Source of the DNA: Deinococcus malanensis
Lineage (GTDB): Bacteria > Deinococcota > Deinococci > Deinococcales > Deinococcaceae
Direction of reading: 5' to 3'
Assembly: GCF_014647655.1 (NCBI RefSeq)
Contig: NZ_BMPP01000007.1
Span: 124,001-188,000, forward strand
Length of the DNA stretch: 64,000 bases
Part shown: in pieces, positions 20,571 to 39,420 of the stretch
How the letters are laid out: each line of letters opens with the position of its first letter
Position numbering within the stretch: position 1 is the first letter of the stretch
The notes under the pieces: generated by a model
Seen by the model: only the letters and a program-made list of their open reading frames with translations
Database searches by the model: none
What the model was told of the DNA's origin: nothing
Made by a program: the position numbers and the translations under genes

Positions 20571-20695
20571 TGTCCAGGCTCGTGGGCCGGGAGCACAACT
20601 GCGGCGAGACGGCCTGCGCTGGGCCTCTCCGGAACCGGGCGCCGAACCAGCGGCCGAAGATTACGGGGAGCTGCCTGACCATGACAAGACGGTGG

Positions 20696-22588
<1,893 letters not shown>

Positions 22589-22648
22589 GCCCCGCAGTAT
22601 ACGGCCCCCCTGGGTCAGGATATCGGTACAGCCTTACGTGCGCTGGCT

Positions 22649-22654
22649 TACACT
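22649..22654 (+). promoter_or_regulatory. -10 box TACACT for a leaderless transcript
   Basis: TACACT ends 6 nt before the ATG at 22661, so a transcript would start at or next to that ATG. A weak -35 (GGTACA) lies 18 nt upstream. This could drive the upstream ORF and the CHASE2-GGDEF gene. Confidence 0.5.
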
Positions 22655-22660
22655 GAGGCG

Positions 22661-22780
22661 ATGGTGGTCTGTTCGCCAGTTATTCCCGCCCTGTGGCTCA
22701 ATCAGGCCCTTGGGACCCCGGCGCATTCAGTAATGATCCGGCACACCACTGTCACCTCAGAGGCGCATGACGCCCGGTAG
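22661..22780 (+). CDS. Possible leaderless 39-residue upstream ORF
   Basis: ATG 22661 follows TACACT plus 6 nt. The frame encodes 39 residues beginning MVVCSPVIPALWLNQALG and stops at 22780, overlapping the first 14 nt of the CHASE2-GGDEF gene in another frame. The peptide has no known family. Overlap suggests translational coupling or a regulatory leader peptide. Whether it is translated is unproven. Confidence 0.4.
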   Translation: MVVCSPVIPALWLNQALGTPAHSVMIRHTTVTSEAHDAR

Positions 22781-24230
22781 GTGGCTACCCGGACGGACGC
22801 CGCAGACGTTCACGCTGCCCGCAGGGATCGGTCTGGCCCTGATGGTGTCCCTGCTGCTCCCTCAGCTGGGCAATGGCCGGCTGTGGGACGCGCTGAACCG
22901 TACCCTGCCCACTTCCACGAGGCCACAGGTGGTCGTGGTAGGCATAGACGACGCGTCTGTGGCGGATTACGGACCCGTCAGCAGCTGGCCCAGGGGGCTG
23001 TACACCCAGGCTGTGGATACCCTGGAAGCTGGGGGGGCCAGGGCTGTAGGGATTGACCTGCCTTTCGCTGACCAGTCGAGCGCCAGTGCTCTACTCGGCG
23101 CGGCACAGGGGCGAAAAAACGTGGTGCTGGCCACGGTGCCTGGCCAATCACCCGCGCCTGCTGGACAGGTCAGCACCGGCGCGGACACCCTGGTTCTCAG
23201 CCGGGACAACATTGTTCGCAGTTACCAAACAGCCTTCTCAGGGGGCAACACACTGCAGCCTGCATTTTCATGGCAGCTGGCGCGGGCTGCGGGTGCCCAG
23301 GTGCCACTGGACACCACCCGGCGCCTGATCCGCCTGACACGTCCGGACCCGGGACGCCTGCCGGCCATTCCCTTCCGGAATGTCGTGAATGGTGAGGTGC
23401 CACGCAGTGAACTGCAAGGTCGGGTGGTCCTGATCGGCCTGACCGGCCCGGGTCGCCGCGAGGTGCGCGGGCCCTACCACGTTCCGATTCCCAGCGTCCA
23501 CATGCAGGCGCGGCTGGTCACCAGCCAGCTCGCTGCTCCCTTCGTGACCTTCCCACGGTGGCTGCGGGCATTGCTGGGTGTGCTGACGCTGGTTGCCGCG
23601 GTGCGGTTGCGCGGACTGTGGGGCTATGGGCTGGCGTTCGCGCTGCTGGCTTTGAGCGTGCCGCTGTGGCTGCTGGGTGTGCTGCTCCCGGCCGTGACGC
23701 TGTCGCTGTGTGCAGTGCTGGGCGCGGCGCTGGTGGCTGCCGAACGCATCTGGAACCTGCGGCAGCTGAACACTCACGATCCGTTGACTGGCTGCGGCAA
23801 CCGCCTGGCCTTCACCCGTGCCGCCGAGCAGCGCTGGCCCGCGCGGTCCCAGCGTCCCCTGGGACTGGTGCTGGTGGAGATCAATGGGTTCCGGCAGGTC
23901 ACCGACCTGTACGGGCGGGAAGCCGGGCACGAGTTGCTGCGTGAAGTGGCCAGCCGTCTGGGTCGGGCCAGGCGCCGCCACGGCCTGCTGTTCCGCTGGG
24001 GTTCCGACGAATTCGCGGTGCTGCTGGACAACATGACTGCACCGGAACTCCAGCGCCAGCGCGAGCGGCTCGGGGCAGCACTGAGCGGGCTTACCTACCG
24101 GGAGGTCCCCGTGCAGGCCAACGTAGGCTCGGCCCTGAGCACACCTGAGATGGATTCGGCGGCGCAGCTGGTGGAAGCGGCGAGTCGCGACCACTTCCGG
24201 GCCCGGCTGACAGGTAGTCAGCGAAGCTGA
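22767..24230 (+). CDS. CHASE2-GGDEF membrane protein (putative diguanylate cyclase)
   Basis: 487 residues. One N-terminal membrane helix (AGIGLALMVSLLLPQ) is followed by an extracytoplasmic CHASE2 sensor domain (VVVVGIDDASVADYGPV, SWPRGLYTQAVDTLEAGG, GRVVLIGLT), then three helices (about 258-325) and a cytoplasmic GGDEF domain starting at THDPLTGCGNRLAF. The signature is GSDEF (about 412-416) rather than GG(D/E)EF, and no RxxD inhibitory site is obvious five residues before it. It may make cyclic di-GMP weakly or act as a binding protein. AGAGG precedes ATG 22767. A possible upstream ORF overlaps its start. Confidence 0.88.
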   Translation: MTPGRWLPGRTPQTFTLPAGIGLALMVSLLLPQLGNGRLWDALNRTLPTSTRPQVVVVGIDDASVADYGPVSSWPRGLYTQAVDTLEAGGARAVGIDLPFADQSSASALLGAAQGRKNVVLATVPGQSPAPAGQVSTGADTLVLSRDNIVRSYQTAFSGGNTLQPAFSWQLARAAGAQVPLDTTRRLIRLTRPDPGRLPAIPFRNVVNGEVPRSELQGRVVLIGLTGPGRREVRGPYHVPIPSVHMQARLVTSQLAAPFVTFPRWLRALLGVLTLVAAVRLRGLWGYGLAFALLALSVPLWLLGVLLPAVTLSLCAVLGAALVAAERIWNLRQLNTHDPLTGCGNRLAFTRAAEQRWPARSQRPLGLVLVEINGFRQVTDLYGREAGHELLREVASRLGRARRRHGLLFRWGSDEFAVLLDNMTAPELQRQRERLGAALSGLTYREVPVQANVGSALSTPEMDSAAQLVEAASRDHFRARLTGSQRS

Positions 24231-24270
24231 ACCGGAACACCGGATTAGGGATGTCTTCTGAGCAAAGAAG

Positions 24271-24304
24271 GCAGGGGCCCGGCATAGTCATGCCGGGCCC
24301 CTGC
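24271..24304. terminator. Strong bidirectional hairpin between GGDEF gene and nuoN
   Basis: A perfect 15-bp stem (24271-24285 with 24290-24304) with a 4-nt loop lies between two convergent stops (24230 and 24326). No long T-run on either side, but position and strength indicate termination of both transcripts. Confidence 0.75.
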
Positions 24305-24325
24305 TGCTGATAAAGACTGCCCTGC

Positions 24326-25783
<1,458 letters not shown>

Positions 25784-27208
25784 TTATTGGCCTCCCAGGG
25801 CACTCAGCACGGCCTTGACCGCCGGCTGCATGAGGTTGAGGGCCGGAGCGCTGTAGATGCCGAAGAAGATCGCCACTGCCAGCGGCAATCCCAGCACCAG
25901 CCATTCGACATGCTGCAGGTCGGCGACCCGCACGCCTCCCAGCGGCCGGGCCTGCCAGAAGGTGGTTTGAAAGGCAGTCAGCGCGTAAGCGGCGGCTGCG
26001 ATGGTGGTAATCCCGGCGATGAAGGTCAGCCACGGCGAGATCTGGTAGGCACCCAGCAGGATGCTGAACTCACCGATAAAGCCAGCCATCCCCGGCACCG
26101 CGATGCTGGCAAACCACAGCGCCATGGTGAGCCCGCCCAGGGCGCCCGCCTGGGTCATCACGCCGCCCACCCGGGTATCCAGGCTGCCGATACGTTCCTG
26201 CAGCATGCCCACCGACAGGAACAGCGCCCCGGTATACAGGTTCTGGAAGGCCAGCAGATACATCGCGCCGATCACGGCCGTTTCGTTCAGGGAAAAGACG
26301 CCCAGCGCCACGAAGCCCATGTGCGAGAGCCCCGCATAGGCCAGCAAACGCTTCCAGTCAGTCTGGTGAAAGGCGATCCAGGCGGCATACAGGGCCGTGA
26401 AGGCCGCCAGTCCCATCAGGATCGGGCGCAGTTCCAGACTGGCATCGGGAAACAGCGTGATGCCGAACTGGAAGATGCCGTACCCCCCCACCTTGTACAG
26501 GGTGCCCATCACATCCGGAATGCCGCTGTCGTGGTTCTGCTCGTGGAAATCCGGTAACCAGGCATGCAGCGGCCACAGCGGCAGCTTGACCGCCATGGCC
26601 AGCAGGAAGCCGATATACAGCCAGGTCTGCATGGCCCCCTGGACCGGGTTGGCCCGCAGATCGGACAGGGCGAAGGTGGGGCTGCCACCCAGGTACTTGA
26701 TGCCGATAAAGCTGACCAGCATCAGCAGGCTGCCGAACAACGTGTAGGCCGCGAACTTGACCAGAGCCTTCATGCGACGGTCCTTGCCGTAGATGGCCAG
26801 CATCAGCAGCGCCGGAATCAGGGCGTCCTCGAAGAAGACGTAGAACAGAATCAGGTCACGCGCCGCAAAAATACCGAGCAGGCCCGTTTCCATCCCCAGA
26901 ATCAGCGCCAGCATCGTGCCGGGGTTGGGAATGCGCCGCGCCGTGTACAGACAGGCGATGAAGGACATGAAGGCCGTGACCAGCGCCAGGGCGAGGCTCA
27001 CGCCGTCGAGCTGCACGCTGTAGGTCACCCCCAGCGCACCGATCCAGGGAATGCTGAACAGCTCGGTGCCGCCGGCGCGCCAGATAAGCAGGCCCAGGCC
27101 CAGCGTGAGGGCCGCGATGAAGCCCGCGACCTCCTCGCGCCAGCGCCGGGGCGTGGCCATCAGCAGCAGCGAGCCCAGCACCGGGAGGAAAATCATTAAG
27201 TGGATCAT
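25784..27208 (-). CDS. nuoM: NADH-quinone oxidoreductase subunit M
   Basis: 474 residues, about 14 helices, antiporter-like subunit. Conserved Glu in FVFFEDALIPALLM-type helix 5 (FYVFFEDALIPALLM), WLPDFHEQNHDSG of the half channel, and LLAYAGLSHMGFVALG. The start at 27208 (MIHLMIFLPVLGSLLLM) is preferred to one nine codons upstream because CGGAGC precedes it. The 133-nt gap to nuoL is unusual in this otherwise tightly packed operon and contains a structured element. Confidence 0.97.
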   Translation of the reverse strand: MIHLMIFLPVLGSLLLMATPRRWREEVAGFIAALTLGLGLLIWRAGGTELFSIPWIGALGVTYSVQLDGVSLALALVTAFMSFIACLYTARRIPNPGTMLALILGMETGLLGIFAARDLILFYVFFEDALIPALLMLAIYGKDRRMKALVKFAAYTLFGSLLMLVSFIGIKYLGGSPTFALSDLRANPVQGAMQTWLYIGFLLAMAVKLPLWPLHAWLPDFHEQNHDSGIPDVMGTLYKVGGYGIFQFGITLFPDASLELRPILMGLAAFTALYAAWIAFHQTDWKRLLAYAGLSHMGFVALGVFSLNETAVIGAMYLLAFQNLYTGALFLSVGMLQERIGSLDTRVGGVMTQAGALGGLTMALWFASIAVPGMAGFIGEFSILLGAYQISPWLTFIAGITTIAAAAYALTAFQTTFWQARPLGGVRVADLQHVEWLVLGLPLAVAIFFGIYSAPALNLMQPAVKAVLSALGGQ

Positions 27209-27272
27209 GAAAGCTCCGATGACAAGGCGTGGCACAGGCCTTGGAATCCGACTGAAAGGAGAGGGAGAGAGT

Positions 27273-27339
27273 CAGCTTCCGGTCGTGAAGCACTCCATCC
27301 GGTGCCGTGCCGGGTGGAGGACGGAACAGACGGAAGCTG
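27273..27339 (-). other. Structured RNA element in the nuoL-nuoM gap
   Basis: Nested inverted repeats: outer 9-bp perfect stem CAGCTTCCG/CGGAAGCTG (27273-27281, 27331-27339) and inner 10-bp stem with one G-T pair (27293-27302, 27310-27319, 7-nt loop). It fills most of the only long gap in the distal nuo genes and could modulate nuoM translation or message processing. Confidence 0.5.
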
Positions 27340-27341
27340 TC

Positions 27342-29276
<1,935 letters not shown>

Positions 29277-29579
29277 TCAGCCTTTCAGACCCGCGAGGTC
29301 GTCCACGTTGGTGGTCTCGCGCTTGCGGAAGATGGCGACGATGATGGCCAGGCCGATAGCGACCTCGGCGGCAGCCAGCGTCATAACGATAAACACGGCC
29401 GTCTGCCCGGTCAGGTCGCCCCACGCGCGGGAGAAGGCCACCAGGCTGAGGTTTGCGGCATTCAGCATCAGTTCCACGCTGAGAAACACCATGATCGCCG
29501 TGCGTCTTGTGAGGACTCCGATCATGCCCAGGGCGAATAGCAGCCCGGAAAGCGCCAGGTAATAGGTGGTCGGGACCAT
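29277..29579 (-). CDS. nuoK: NADH-quinone oxidoreductase subunit K
   Basis: 100 residues, three membrane helices. [20 protein letters not shown] carries the conserved membrane Glu of the E-channel. The ATG overlaps the nuoJ stop by one base (TGATG), and nuoL follows directly. Confidence 0.97.
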   Translation of the reverse strand: MVPTTYYLALSGLLFALGMIGVLTRRTAIMVFLSVELMLNAANLSLVAFSRAWGDLTGQTAVFIVMTLAAAEVAIGLAIIVAIFRKRETTNVDDLAGLKG

Positions 29580-30178
29580 CAGGCACGCACCTCCTGGGTC
29601 TGTGACTGGGCCTGCGAATGGGGCTGCGGGGTCAGCGGCAGGGTCTCGGCGTCACTGTCGGGCAGGCCGTCCGTCTGGGATTCAGGCCGCTGCACCAGGG
29701 CCACAGCCCCCACAATGGCCACCAGCAGCAGAATACTAACGGCCTCGAACGGCAGCAGGAAGCGGGTCAGCAGGGTCTCCCCCACCGGCCCGGCGCCGCC
29801 GCCGCGCAGCGCTCCGGCGCCTTCGACGAGCGGCCGGGGGTCACGGTAGGTAAAGGCCAGCACCACGAAGGCTCCGGCCAGCAGCACCCCGCCGATGCCG
29901 GCAAGCTCCCGCACGAAAGGCACCGGGTCGCGGCCGGTGACCGGCGCGTTGGCGTTGAGCATCATGATCACGAACAGAAACAGCACCATGATCGCCCCGG
30001 CGTACACGATGACCTGGATGGCCGCCAGAAAGGACGCGTTCATGGTGGCGAACAGCCCGGCGACGCACAGCAGCGTACCGACCAGGCCCAGGGCGGCATG
30101 CACCGCGTTGCGCGCAGCGATGGTCAGCACGCCGCCCACCAGGGCCAGCGCGCCCAGCAGAATAAAAGCCAGCATCAT
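29579..30178 (-). CDS. nuoJ: NADH-quinone oxidoreductase subunit J
   Basis: 199 residues, five membrane helices: [36 protein letters not shown] (the pi-bulge helix 3 with the conserved Tyr-Ala-Gly), and others, then a Gln/Ser-rich cytoplasmic tail of about 35 residues. The ATG overlaps the nuoI stop (ATGA, 30175-30178). Forms part of the E-channel with NuoH and NuoK. Confidence 0.97.
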   Translation of the reverse strand: MMLAFILLGALALVGGVLTIAARNAVHAALGLVGTLLCVAGLFATMNASFLAAIQVIVYAGAIMVLFLFVIMMLNANAPVTGRDPVPFVRELAGIGGVLLAGAFVVLAFTYRDPRPLVEGAGALRGGGAGPVGETLLTRFLLPFEAVSILLLVAIVGAVALVQRPESQTDGLPDSDAETLPLTPQPHSQAQSQTQEVRA

Positions 30179-30714
30179 TGCGGGTACGTCACCCCCTCCA
30201 GTTCGTCGCGGGCGCCGCCGTCGACCCGGAAGCCCACCCGGACGGGTTTGCCGGCGTTGGCGGCGTCACGCCGCTGCGCGCGGCTGCCCTCCACACCCAC
30301 CAGCATGTCTTCCTTGCCGTAGATGATGTCGTTGTAGCGGTAGTCGGCCATCTCGAACTCGTTGCCCAGCACGACAGCGCCGGTGGGGCAGGCTTCCTCG
30401 CACATGCCGCAGAAGATGCAGCGCAGCATGTTGATCTCGTAGACCTTGGCGTAGCGCTCGCCGGGGCTCACCGGGTCACGCGGGTCGTTCTCGCCGGCCT
30501 CCACGTAGATCGCGTAGGCCGGGCAGGCCGCCGCGCACAGCGAACAGCCTATGCATTTCTCGAGCCCGGTCCCGGGGTGCCGGGTCAGGACGTGCCGCCC
30601 ACGAAAGCGGGGCTTGAGTGTGGCTCGTTCCTCCGGATAGCTGACGGTGACGGGCTTCTGGAACAGCTTGCCGAGGGTCAGGCCCATGCCCTTGGCGATT
30701 TCAAGCACACCCAT
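30175..30714 (-). CDS. nuoI: NADH-quinone oxidoreductase subunit I (two 4Fe-4S ferredoxin-like)
   Basis: 179 residues. An N-terminal amphipathic helix precedes two ferredoxin motifs, [12 protein letters not shown] and [12 protein letters not shown], which hold clusters N6a and N6b that pass electrons to NuoB. The C-terminal tail of about 40 residues is basic. Starts 36 nt after the nuoH stop; GGAGG lies before the ATG. Confidence 0.97.
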   Translation of the reverse strand: MGVLEIAKGMGLTLGKLFQKPVTVSYPEERATLKPRFRGRHVLTRHPGTGLEKCIGCSLCAAACPAYAIYVEAGENDPRDPVSPGERYAKVYEINMLRCIFCGMCEEACPTGAVVLGNEFEMADYRYNDIIYGKEDMLVGVEGSRAQRRDAANAGKPVRVGFRVDGGARDELEGVTYPQ

Positions 30715-30750
30715 GGGGGCCTCCTTGTGCGGGACGGGAAGAAAGGTGCA

Positions 30751-31916
30751 TCAGTCGCCTCCGGCAGAGCGGGAGGGAACGCGGGGAAGCTCGCTTTCAC
30801 GCCGGGGCGGGGTCCACAGCTGACGAACGGTGTCGCTCAGGGCCAGCAGGGCTATCAACCCCAGCAGGCTGAGCAGCGCCAGTGGCCACCAGCCCCAGGC
30901 GCTGAAAAATGCGACGTAACCGGCCACCAGCACGGTATTGAACAGGGCCAGCGGCAGCAGCAGCTTCCAGCCGAAACGCATCAGCTGGTCGTAGCGCAGC
31001 CGCGGCAGGGTGGCGCGCACCCAGATGAACACGAACAGGAAAAAGCCGATCTTTACGACCAGCCACACAATCGGCAGGTCGGCAATGCCGGGAATGATGC
31101 CGTTCAGGAACCCGGGGCCACGCCAGCCACCGAAGAACAGCGTGGCCATGAGGGCCGAGGCAGTGATCATGTTGACGTACTCGGCCATCTGGAACAGCGC
31201 CCACTTGATCGCGGAGTATTCGGTCAGGTAACCGGCCACCAGTTCCTGCTCGGCCTCCACCAGGTCGAAGGGGGTGCGGTTGGTCTCGGCAAAGGAGCTG
31301 ATCATAAAGAGCGCGAAGCCCAGCGACTGGAACAGGATCATCCAGCCGTTGGCGCCCTGCCACAGGACGATGTCGGTAAAGCGGGTGCTGCCCACCAGCA
31401 TCAGCAGGCCCAGGATGCTCAGGCCCATGCCCAGCTCGTAGCTGATCATCTGGGCGCTGCTTCGCAGGCCGCCCAGCATGGGGTACTTGCTGCCCGAGGC
31501 CCAGCCACCCAGAAAAATGCCGTACACTCCCATGCTGGTCAGCGCCAGCAGGGCCAGCACTCCGGCGTCCAGGTTGTAGACCCAGGGGTTTTCCCCGAAC
31601 AGGCTGCCGGCCGGCCCGGCGGGAATGCCACCGAACGCGGTCAGCGCCATGCCGATGGCGATAATCGGCGCCAGGGTGTAGACCAGCTTGTCGGCCATCG
31701 TGACCTGCAGGTCTTCCTTGAAAATGCTCTTGATGGCGTCGGCTGCCGGCTGCAGCAGGCCCATCGGGCCCACCCGGTTGGGGCCGACCCGGATCTGAAA
31801 GCGGCCCAGCAGCTTGCGCTCCACCAGGGTCATGTATGCGAAGGTGGTGAGCAGCGCCAGGATGACCGCCACCGCCTTGACCACGGTAATCAGCAGGGTC
31901 AGAAGCCAGTCGGGCA

Positions 31917-31917
<1 letters not shown>
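30751..31917 (-). CDS. nuoH: NADH-quinone oxidoreductase subunit H
   Basis: 388 residues, about nine membrane helices. [21 protein letters not shown] and [21 protein letters not shown] are hallmark quinone-chamber loops, and [18 protein letters not shown] the conserved loop near the C-terminus. The ATG shares a base with the nuoG stop (TGATG). The subunit links the quinone site to the membrane arm. Confidence 0.97.
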
Positions 31918-35487
<3,570 letters not shown>

Positions 35488-35491
<4 letters not shown>

Positions 35492-36102
35492 GCGCGTCCT
35501 CCCGGCAGTTTGGCGAGGCCGGTGATGCTGGCCCCCACGGCGTCGCCGCTGGCCAGCACCTGACAGCCCTCGGCGTTCACGGTGACCGGCACGGGGTTGT
35601 CGGGCGTCGGGGTCTCGCCGCGCCGCATGCTGGCCAGCAGACGGTCACACTTGGCGCGCGCGACATTCTCGTAGTAGCCCAGATCGTTGACCTGCATCAT
35701 CGGCGCGGTGCCGCACGAGCCCAGGCACTCGACCTTCTGCACGCTGAACGCGCCGTCAGGCGTGACCTCGCCGGGCTGCACGTCCAGCTCCGAGACCAGG
35801 TGGTCCCACAGCTCGTCGCTGCCAGCCAGGGCGCACATCAGCGTGGAGCACACCTGCAGGTGATGCCGGCCGGTAGGCACGGTGTGGTAGGTGGAATAGA
35901 AGCTCAGCACCGAGCGCACTTCCGTGGCGGTGGTGCCGCACAGCGCGCCGATCTCGGCCATGCGCGCCTCGCTGATGAAGCCCTCGGCGTTCTGCACTTC
36001 GCGCAGCAGCGGCATCAATGCCGAGCGGCGGCCCTGGGGCGAATCCGGGTAGCGGCGCATGATCTCCGCGACCAGGCTCTGTTTATCTGCGAAATAACTC
36101 AA
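35488..36102 (-). CDS. nuoE: NADH-quinone oxidoreductase subunit E (2Fe-2S)
   Basis: 204 residues, thioredoxin-like fold. The 2Fe-2S cluster N1a ligands are CSTLMC and CLGSC. The first 70 residues form the helical bundle that packs on NuoF. Begins 11 nt after the nuoD stop and overlaps nuoF by ATGA. Confidence 0.97.
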
Positions 36103-36113
36103 GTGACGCTCCC

Positions 36114-37352
36114 TTACCGGTCCACGTCCCCCAGGACAGGGTCGATGGTGGCGAGAATGGTGATCAGATCGGCAAACTGCGCGCCGACACAGGCGTATTC
36201 CAGGGCCTGCAGGTTGACGAAGCTGGGCGCACGGATCTTGACCCGGTACGGCACGCTGCCGCCGTCCGAGACGATGTAATACCCGACCTCGCCACGCGCA
36301 CCTTCCACCGGCACGTAGACCTCGCCGGTCGGCGGATGAAAGCCCTCGGTGACCAGCTTGAAGTGGTGGATGACCGCTTCCATGCTGGTTTCCAGCTCCT
36401 GGCGCGGCGGCAGGCTGATCTTACGGTTGGGGTCCTTGATCAAGCCCGGCTTCAGGCGCGCGAGAGCCTGGCGGATGATTTTGATGCTCTCGCGGAACTC
36501 CAGCAGCCGCATGGTGAAGCGGGCCAGCGAGTCACCGTCCGTGCTGCTGATCACGTCGAAGTCGTAGGCCTCATAGCCGCAGTAGGGATGGGCCTTGCGG
36601 ACATCCAGCGGCACCCCGCTGGCGCGAAGGTTCGGGCCGGTCAGGCCAAGATCCAGCGCCACATCGGCGGGAATGACGCCCACGCCGCGGGCACGGTCCA
36701 CGAAGATGGGGTTGTTGGCAAACAGGTTGGTGTACTCGTCGACCCCGCGCTCCATCTGATCGAGAAATTGTGCGACATGCCCGGGCCAGTCCTCGGGCAC
36801 GTCACGCGACAGACCGCCGACCCGGAAGTACCCCTGGTTCATGCGGTAGCCGGTGGCCTCCTCGAAGAGGTCCACGCACGACTCCTTCTCGCGGAAGGCG
36901 TAGAAGAAGGGGGTCAGGGCGCCGAGGTCGAGCAGGCCCGTGCCCACGAAGACCAGATGGCTGTGGATGCGGCCCAGTTCGTGCAGAATCACGCGGATCA
37001 CGCTGGCACGGTCGGGCACCTGCGCCTGCATCAGTTTTTCCACGCTGAGCACGTAGGCAAGCTCATGCCCGAAACAGTGCAGGTAATCCGTGCGCGGCGC
37101 GTAGGTCACGCCCTGCTGGTAGGTGCGGTGCTCGAAGGTCTTCTCGAAGCCGGTGTGCAGGTAGCCCATGTGGGGCACGACCTTCCGGACGTACTCGCCG
37201 TCCATGTCCACCACCAGACGCAGCACGCCGTGGGTCGAGGGGTGCTGCGGCCCGACGTTGAGCGACATGACCTCGGTATGCATCAGCGTACCGCCCGAAC
37301 TGCCCGTGGTACCGGGGCCAGACTCCTGGGGACGTGTGGGCACGCTCGTCAT
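36114..37352 (-). CDS. nuoD: NADH-quinone oxidoreductase subunit D (49 kDa)
   Basis: 412 residues, related to the large subunit of NiFe hydrogenases without the metal Cys. [24 protein letters not shown] carries the quinone-site His; the C-terminal GDVDR ending is typical. A 25-residue Gly/Ser/Thr-rich N-terminal extension precedes the conserved part. ATGA overlap with nuoC (37349-37352). Confidence 0.97.
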   Translation of the reverse strand: MTSVPTRPQESGPGTTGSSGGTLMHTEVMSLNVGPQHPSTHGVLRLVVDMDGEYVRKVVPHMGYLHTGFEKTFEHRTYQQGVTYAPRTDYLHCFGHELAYVLSVEKLMQAQVPDRASVIRVILHELGRIHSHLVFVGTGLLDLGALTPFFYAFREKESCVDLFEEATGYRMNQGYFRVGGLSRDVPEDWPGHVAQFLDQMERGVDEYTNLFANNPIFVDRARGVGVIPADVALDLGLTGPNLRASGVPLDVRKAHPYCGYEAYDFDVISSTDGDSLARFTMRLLEFRESIKIIRQALARLKPGLIKDPNRKISLPPRQELETSMEAVIHHFKLVTEGFHPPTGEVYVPVEGARGEVGYYIVSDGGSVPYRVKIRAPSFVNLQALEYACVGAQFADLITILATIDPVLGDVDR

Positions 37353-37999
37353 TTCGGGCCTCCTGCCGGCATCACCGGCGGCTCTCGGTCGCCGCTCTGA
37401 CCACGGCGGTACTCGCCCCGGTAGCCGGTCAGGCCGCCCTGTTGCCCGTTGAGGCCCGCACGAAACGTCGCCGGGTCCAGAAAGCGCCCCTCGCGGAACA
37501 GCGTGGGCGTCTCTCCGAGCGGAAAGTCCTTGCGCAGCGGGTTGCCTTCGAGGTCGTCAGGCGTCAGCACCTTGCGCAGGTCCGGATGTCCGGTGAACTC
37601 CACGCCCACCAGGTCGTAGACCTCGCGCTCCAGGTAGTTGGCCGAGCGCCATACCGGGTACAGACTGTCCAGCGGCTGCCCGTCGTCCAGCCACACGCGC
37701 AGGAACACGCGGCGGTGGTCGTGCGGGTGGTAGACGTTGTGCAGCACACAGAAGCGGGCAGGACGGGCCTCGGGGTATTTCAGGTAGTCGACGCCCACGG
37801 TGTCCATCAGCATGAAGCCGCGGTCCTTTAAGGCCTGGGCCACCCGCCGCAGGTCAGCTGCGGGGACAACGGCGGTGGGCTCGGCCGCGTGTTCCTCGGT
37901 CAGGCCCAGTTCGCCCAGCAACGCCGTGACGTCCCTGGTGGAGTCGGTCACGCCTGAACCCGTCACGGTGGTCGCCACAACCGGGGTCAGCGGGTCCAT
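37349..37999 (-). CDS. nuoC: NADH-quinone oxidoreductase subunit C (30 kDa)
   Basis: 216 residues. The conserved segment ERE(V/A)[16 protein letters not shown] and the following GNPLRKDFP are seen (here [18 protein letters not shown]). The 35-residue C-terminal tail is Gly/Arg-rich and not conserved. Its start lies inside nuoB (13-nt overlap), so it is translationally coupled. Confidence 0.96.
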   Translation of the reverse strand: MDPLTPVVATTVTGSGVTDSTRDVTALLGELGLTEEHAAEPTAVVPAADLRRVAQALKDRGFMLMDTVGVDYLKYPEARPARFCVLHNVYHPHDHRRVFLRVWLDDGQPLDSLYPVWRSANYLEREVYDLVGVEFTGHPDLRKVLTPDDLEGNPLRKDFPLGETPTLFREGRFLDPATFRAGLNGQQGGLTGYRGEYRRGQSGDREPPVMPAGGPK

Positions 38000-38523
38000 G
38001 CGTCCACCATCGGCAGCTGGTGACCCAGCTGGTCAAATGCCTCGCCACGGACCTTCTTCTGCAGCTGCATCACGGCGTAGATCAGCGCTTCGGGACGCGG
38101 CGGGCAGCCCGGGACGTAGATATCCACCGGCACCACGCTGTCGACGTTCTGCACGATAGCGTAGTTGTTGAACATCCCCCCGCTGCTGGCGCACGCGCCC
38201 ATGGCGATGACCCACTTGGGGTCGGGCATCTGGTCATAGACCCGGCGCATCACCGGGGCCATCTTCTTGCTCAGGCGCCCGGCCACGATCATCACGTCAG
38301 CCTGCCGGGGGGAGGCGCGGAACACCTCACTGCCGAAGCGGCTCATGTCGTTGCGGGCGTTGGTGCTGCTCATCATCTCGATGGCGCAGCACGCCAGCCC
38401 GAAGGTCGCAGGCCACAGCGAGTTGCTGCGGCCCCAGGCCACCAGCTTTTCCAGGTTGGAAAACAGGATGCCTTCTGATTCGAGTTCCTGCCAGTCGCGG
38501 TCAAACAGTTCCTTCAGTGCCAT
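37987..38523 (-). CDS. nuoB: NADH-quinone oxidoreductase subunit B (PSST, cluster N2)
   Basis: 178 residues. The tandem Cys pair in [10 protein letters not shown] plus Cys in GACASSGG and VPGCPPRPE are the four ligands of cluster N2, which gives electrons to quinone. The start [10 protein letters not shown] at 38523 has GGGAGAG upstream; the frame extends 21 codons further without support. A 178-nt gap separates it from nuoA, with no gene or strong structure seen there. Confidence 0.97.
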   Translation of the reverse strand: MALKELFDRDWQELESEGILFSNLEKLVAWGRSNSLWPATFGLACCAIEMMSSTNARNDMSRFGSEVFRASPRQADVMIVAGRLSKKMAPVMRRVYDQMPDPKWVIAMGACASSGGMFNNYAIVQNVDSVVPVDIYVPGCPPRPEALIYAVMQLQKKVRGEAFDQLGHQLPMVDAWTR

Positions 38524-38701
38524 AAGGGTACTCTCCCGGCCCGACCGTCGCGGGGCAGGCCGATGTGGGTAAGAGGCGGCGGGCACGCAGCCCGTGTGAA
38601 ATGTGGTGACGGCTCTGCCTTCACGGTGCCCGGCTCAGCGGCAGCGCTTCGGAGGTGGCCCCTCAGCTTTCTTGCCGTAGGCAACATAGGAGTAGTTGCT
38701 C

Positions 38702-39061
<360 letters not shown>

Positions 39062-39248
39062 AAGGTCTCCCCTTTTGCCTCTTGCTCCTTCCTCTTTTCA
39101 CTTGCACGTGAAAAACCGCACGAGCGATCAGAAAAAAAGAGAGGAGGCCTACAATCTCAAGCTTCAAAAACGGTTGTCGAACACTCCTGTTCTATCACGG
39201 CTGCGTGCTGCACGGCTGCATTCCGGCCAAGTCGGATGGACAAGAGTC

Positions 39249-39280
39249 CGCGCCTCTGGAAGGTGTGTTCCAGAGGCGCG
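39249..39280. other. 13-bp perfect hairpin between histidine kinase and nuoA
   Basis: Stem 39249-39261 with 39268-39280, 6-nt loop, no T-run. It lies 140 nt after the kinase stop in a 359-nt gap. Probably ends or processes the kinase transcript. The remainder of the gap has a minus-strand TCGACA-N18-GATTGT-like promoter guess and a small stem (39095-39101/39108-39114) near nuoA; no gene is seen. Confidence 0.5.
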
Positions 39281-39420
39281 TACAGAACAGGGCTGACTAT
39301 GGATTCGGGTACATCCATTACCGCCCCGTCGCTGCTGCACTTTCAGTCGCAACCGTCATCCGGCTTCCTTCTCAAGTTGGAAGACGCAGCCGTTGCGTAA
39401 CTGTTTCTCTGGAATCAGAA

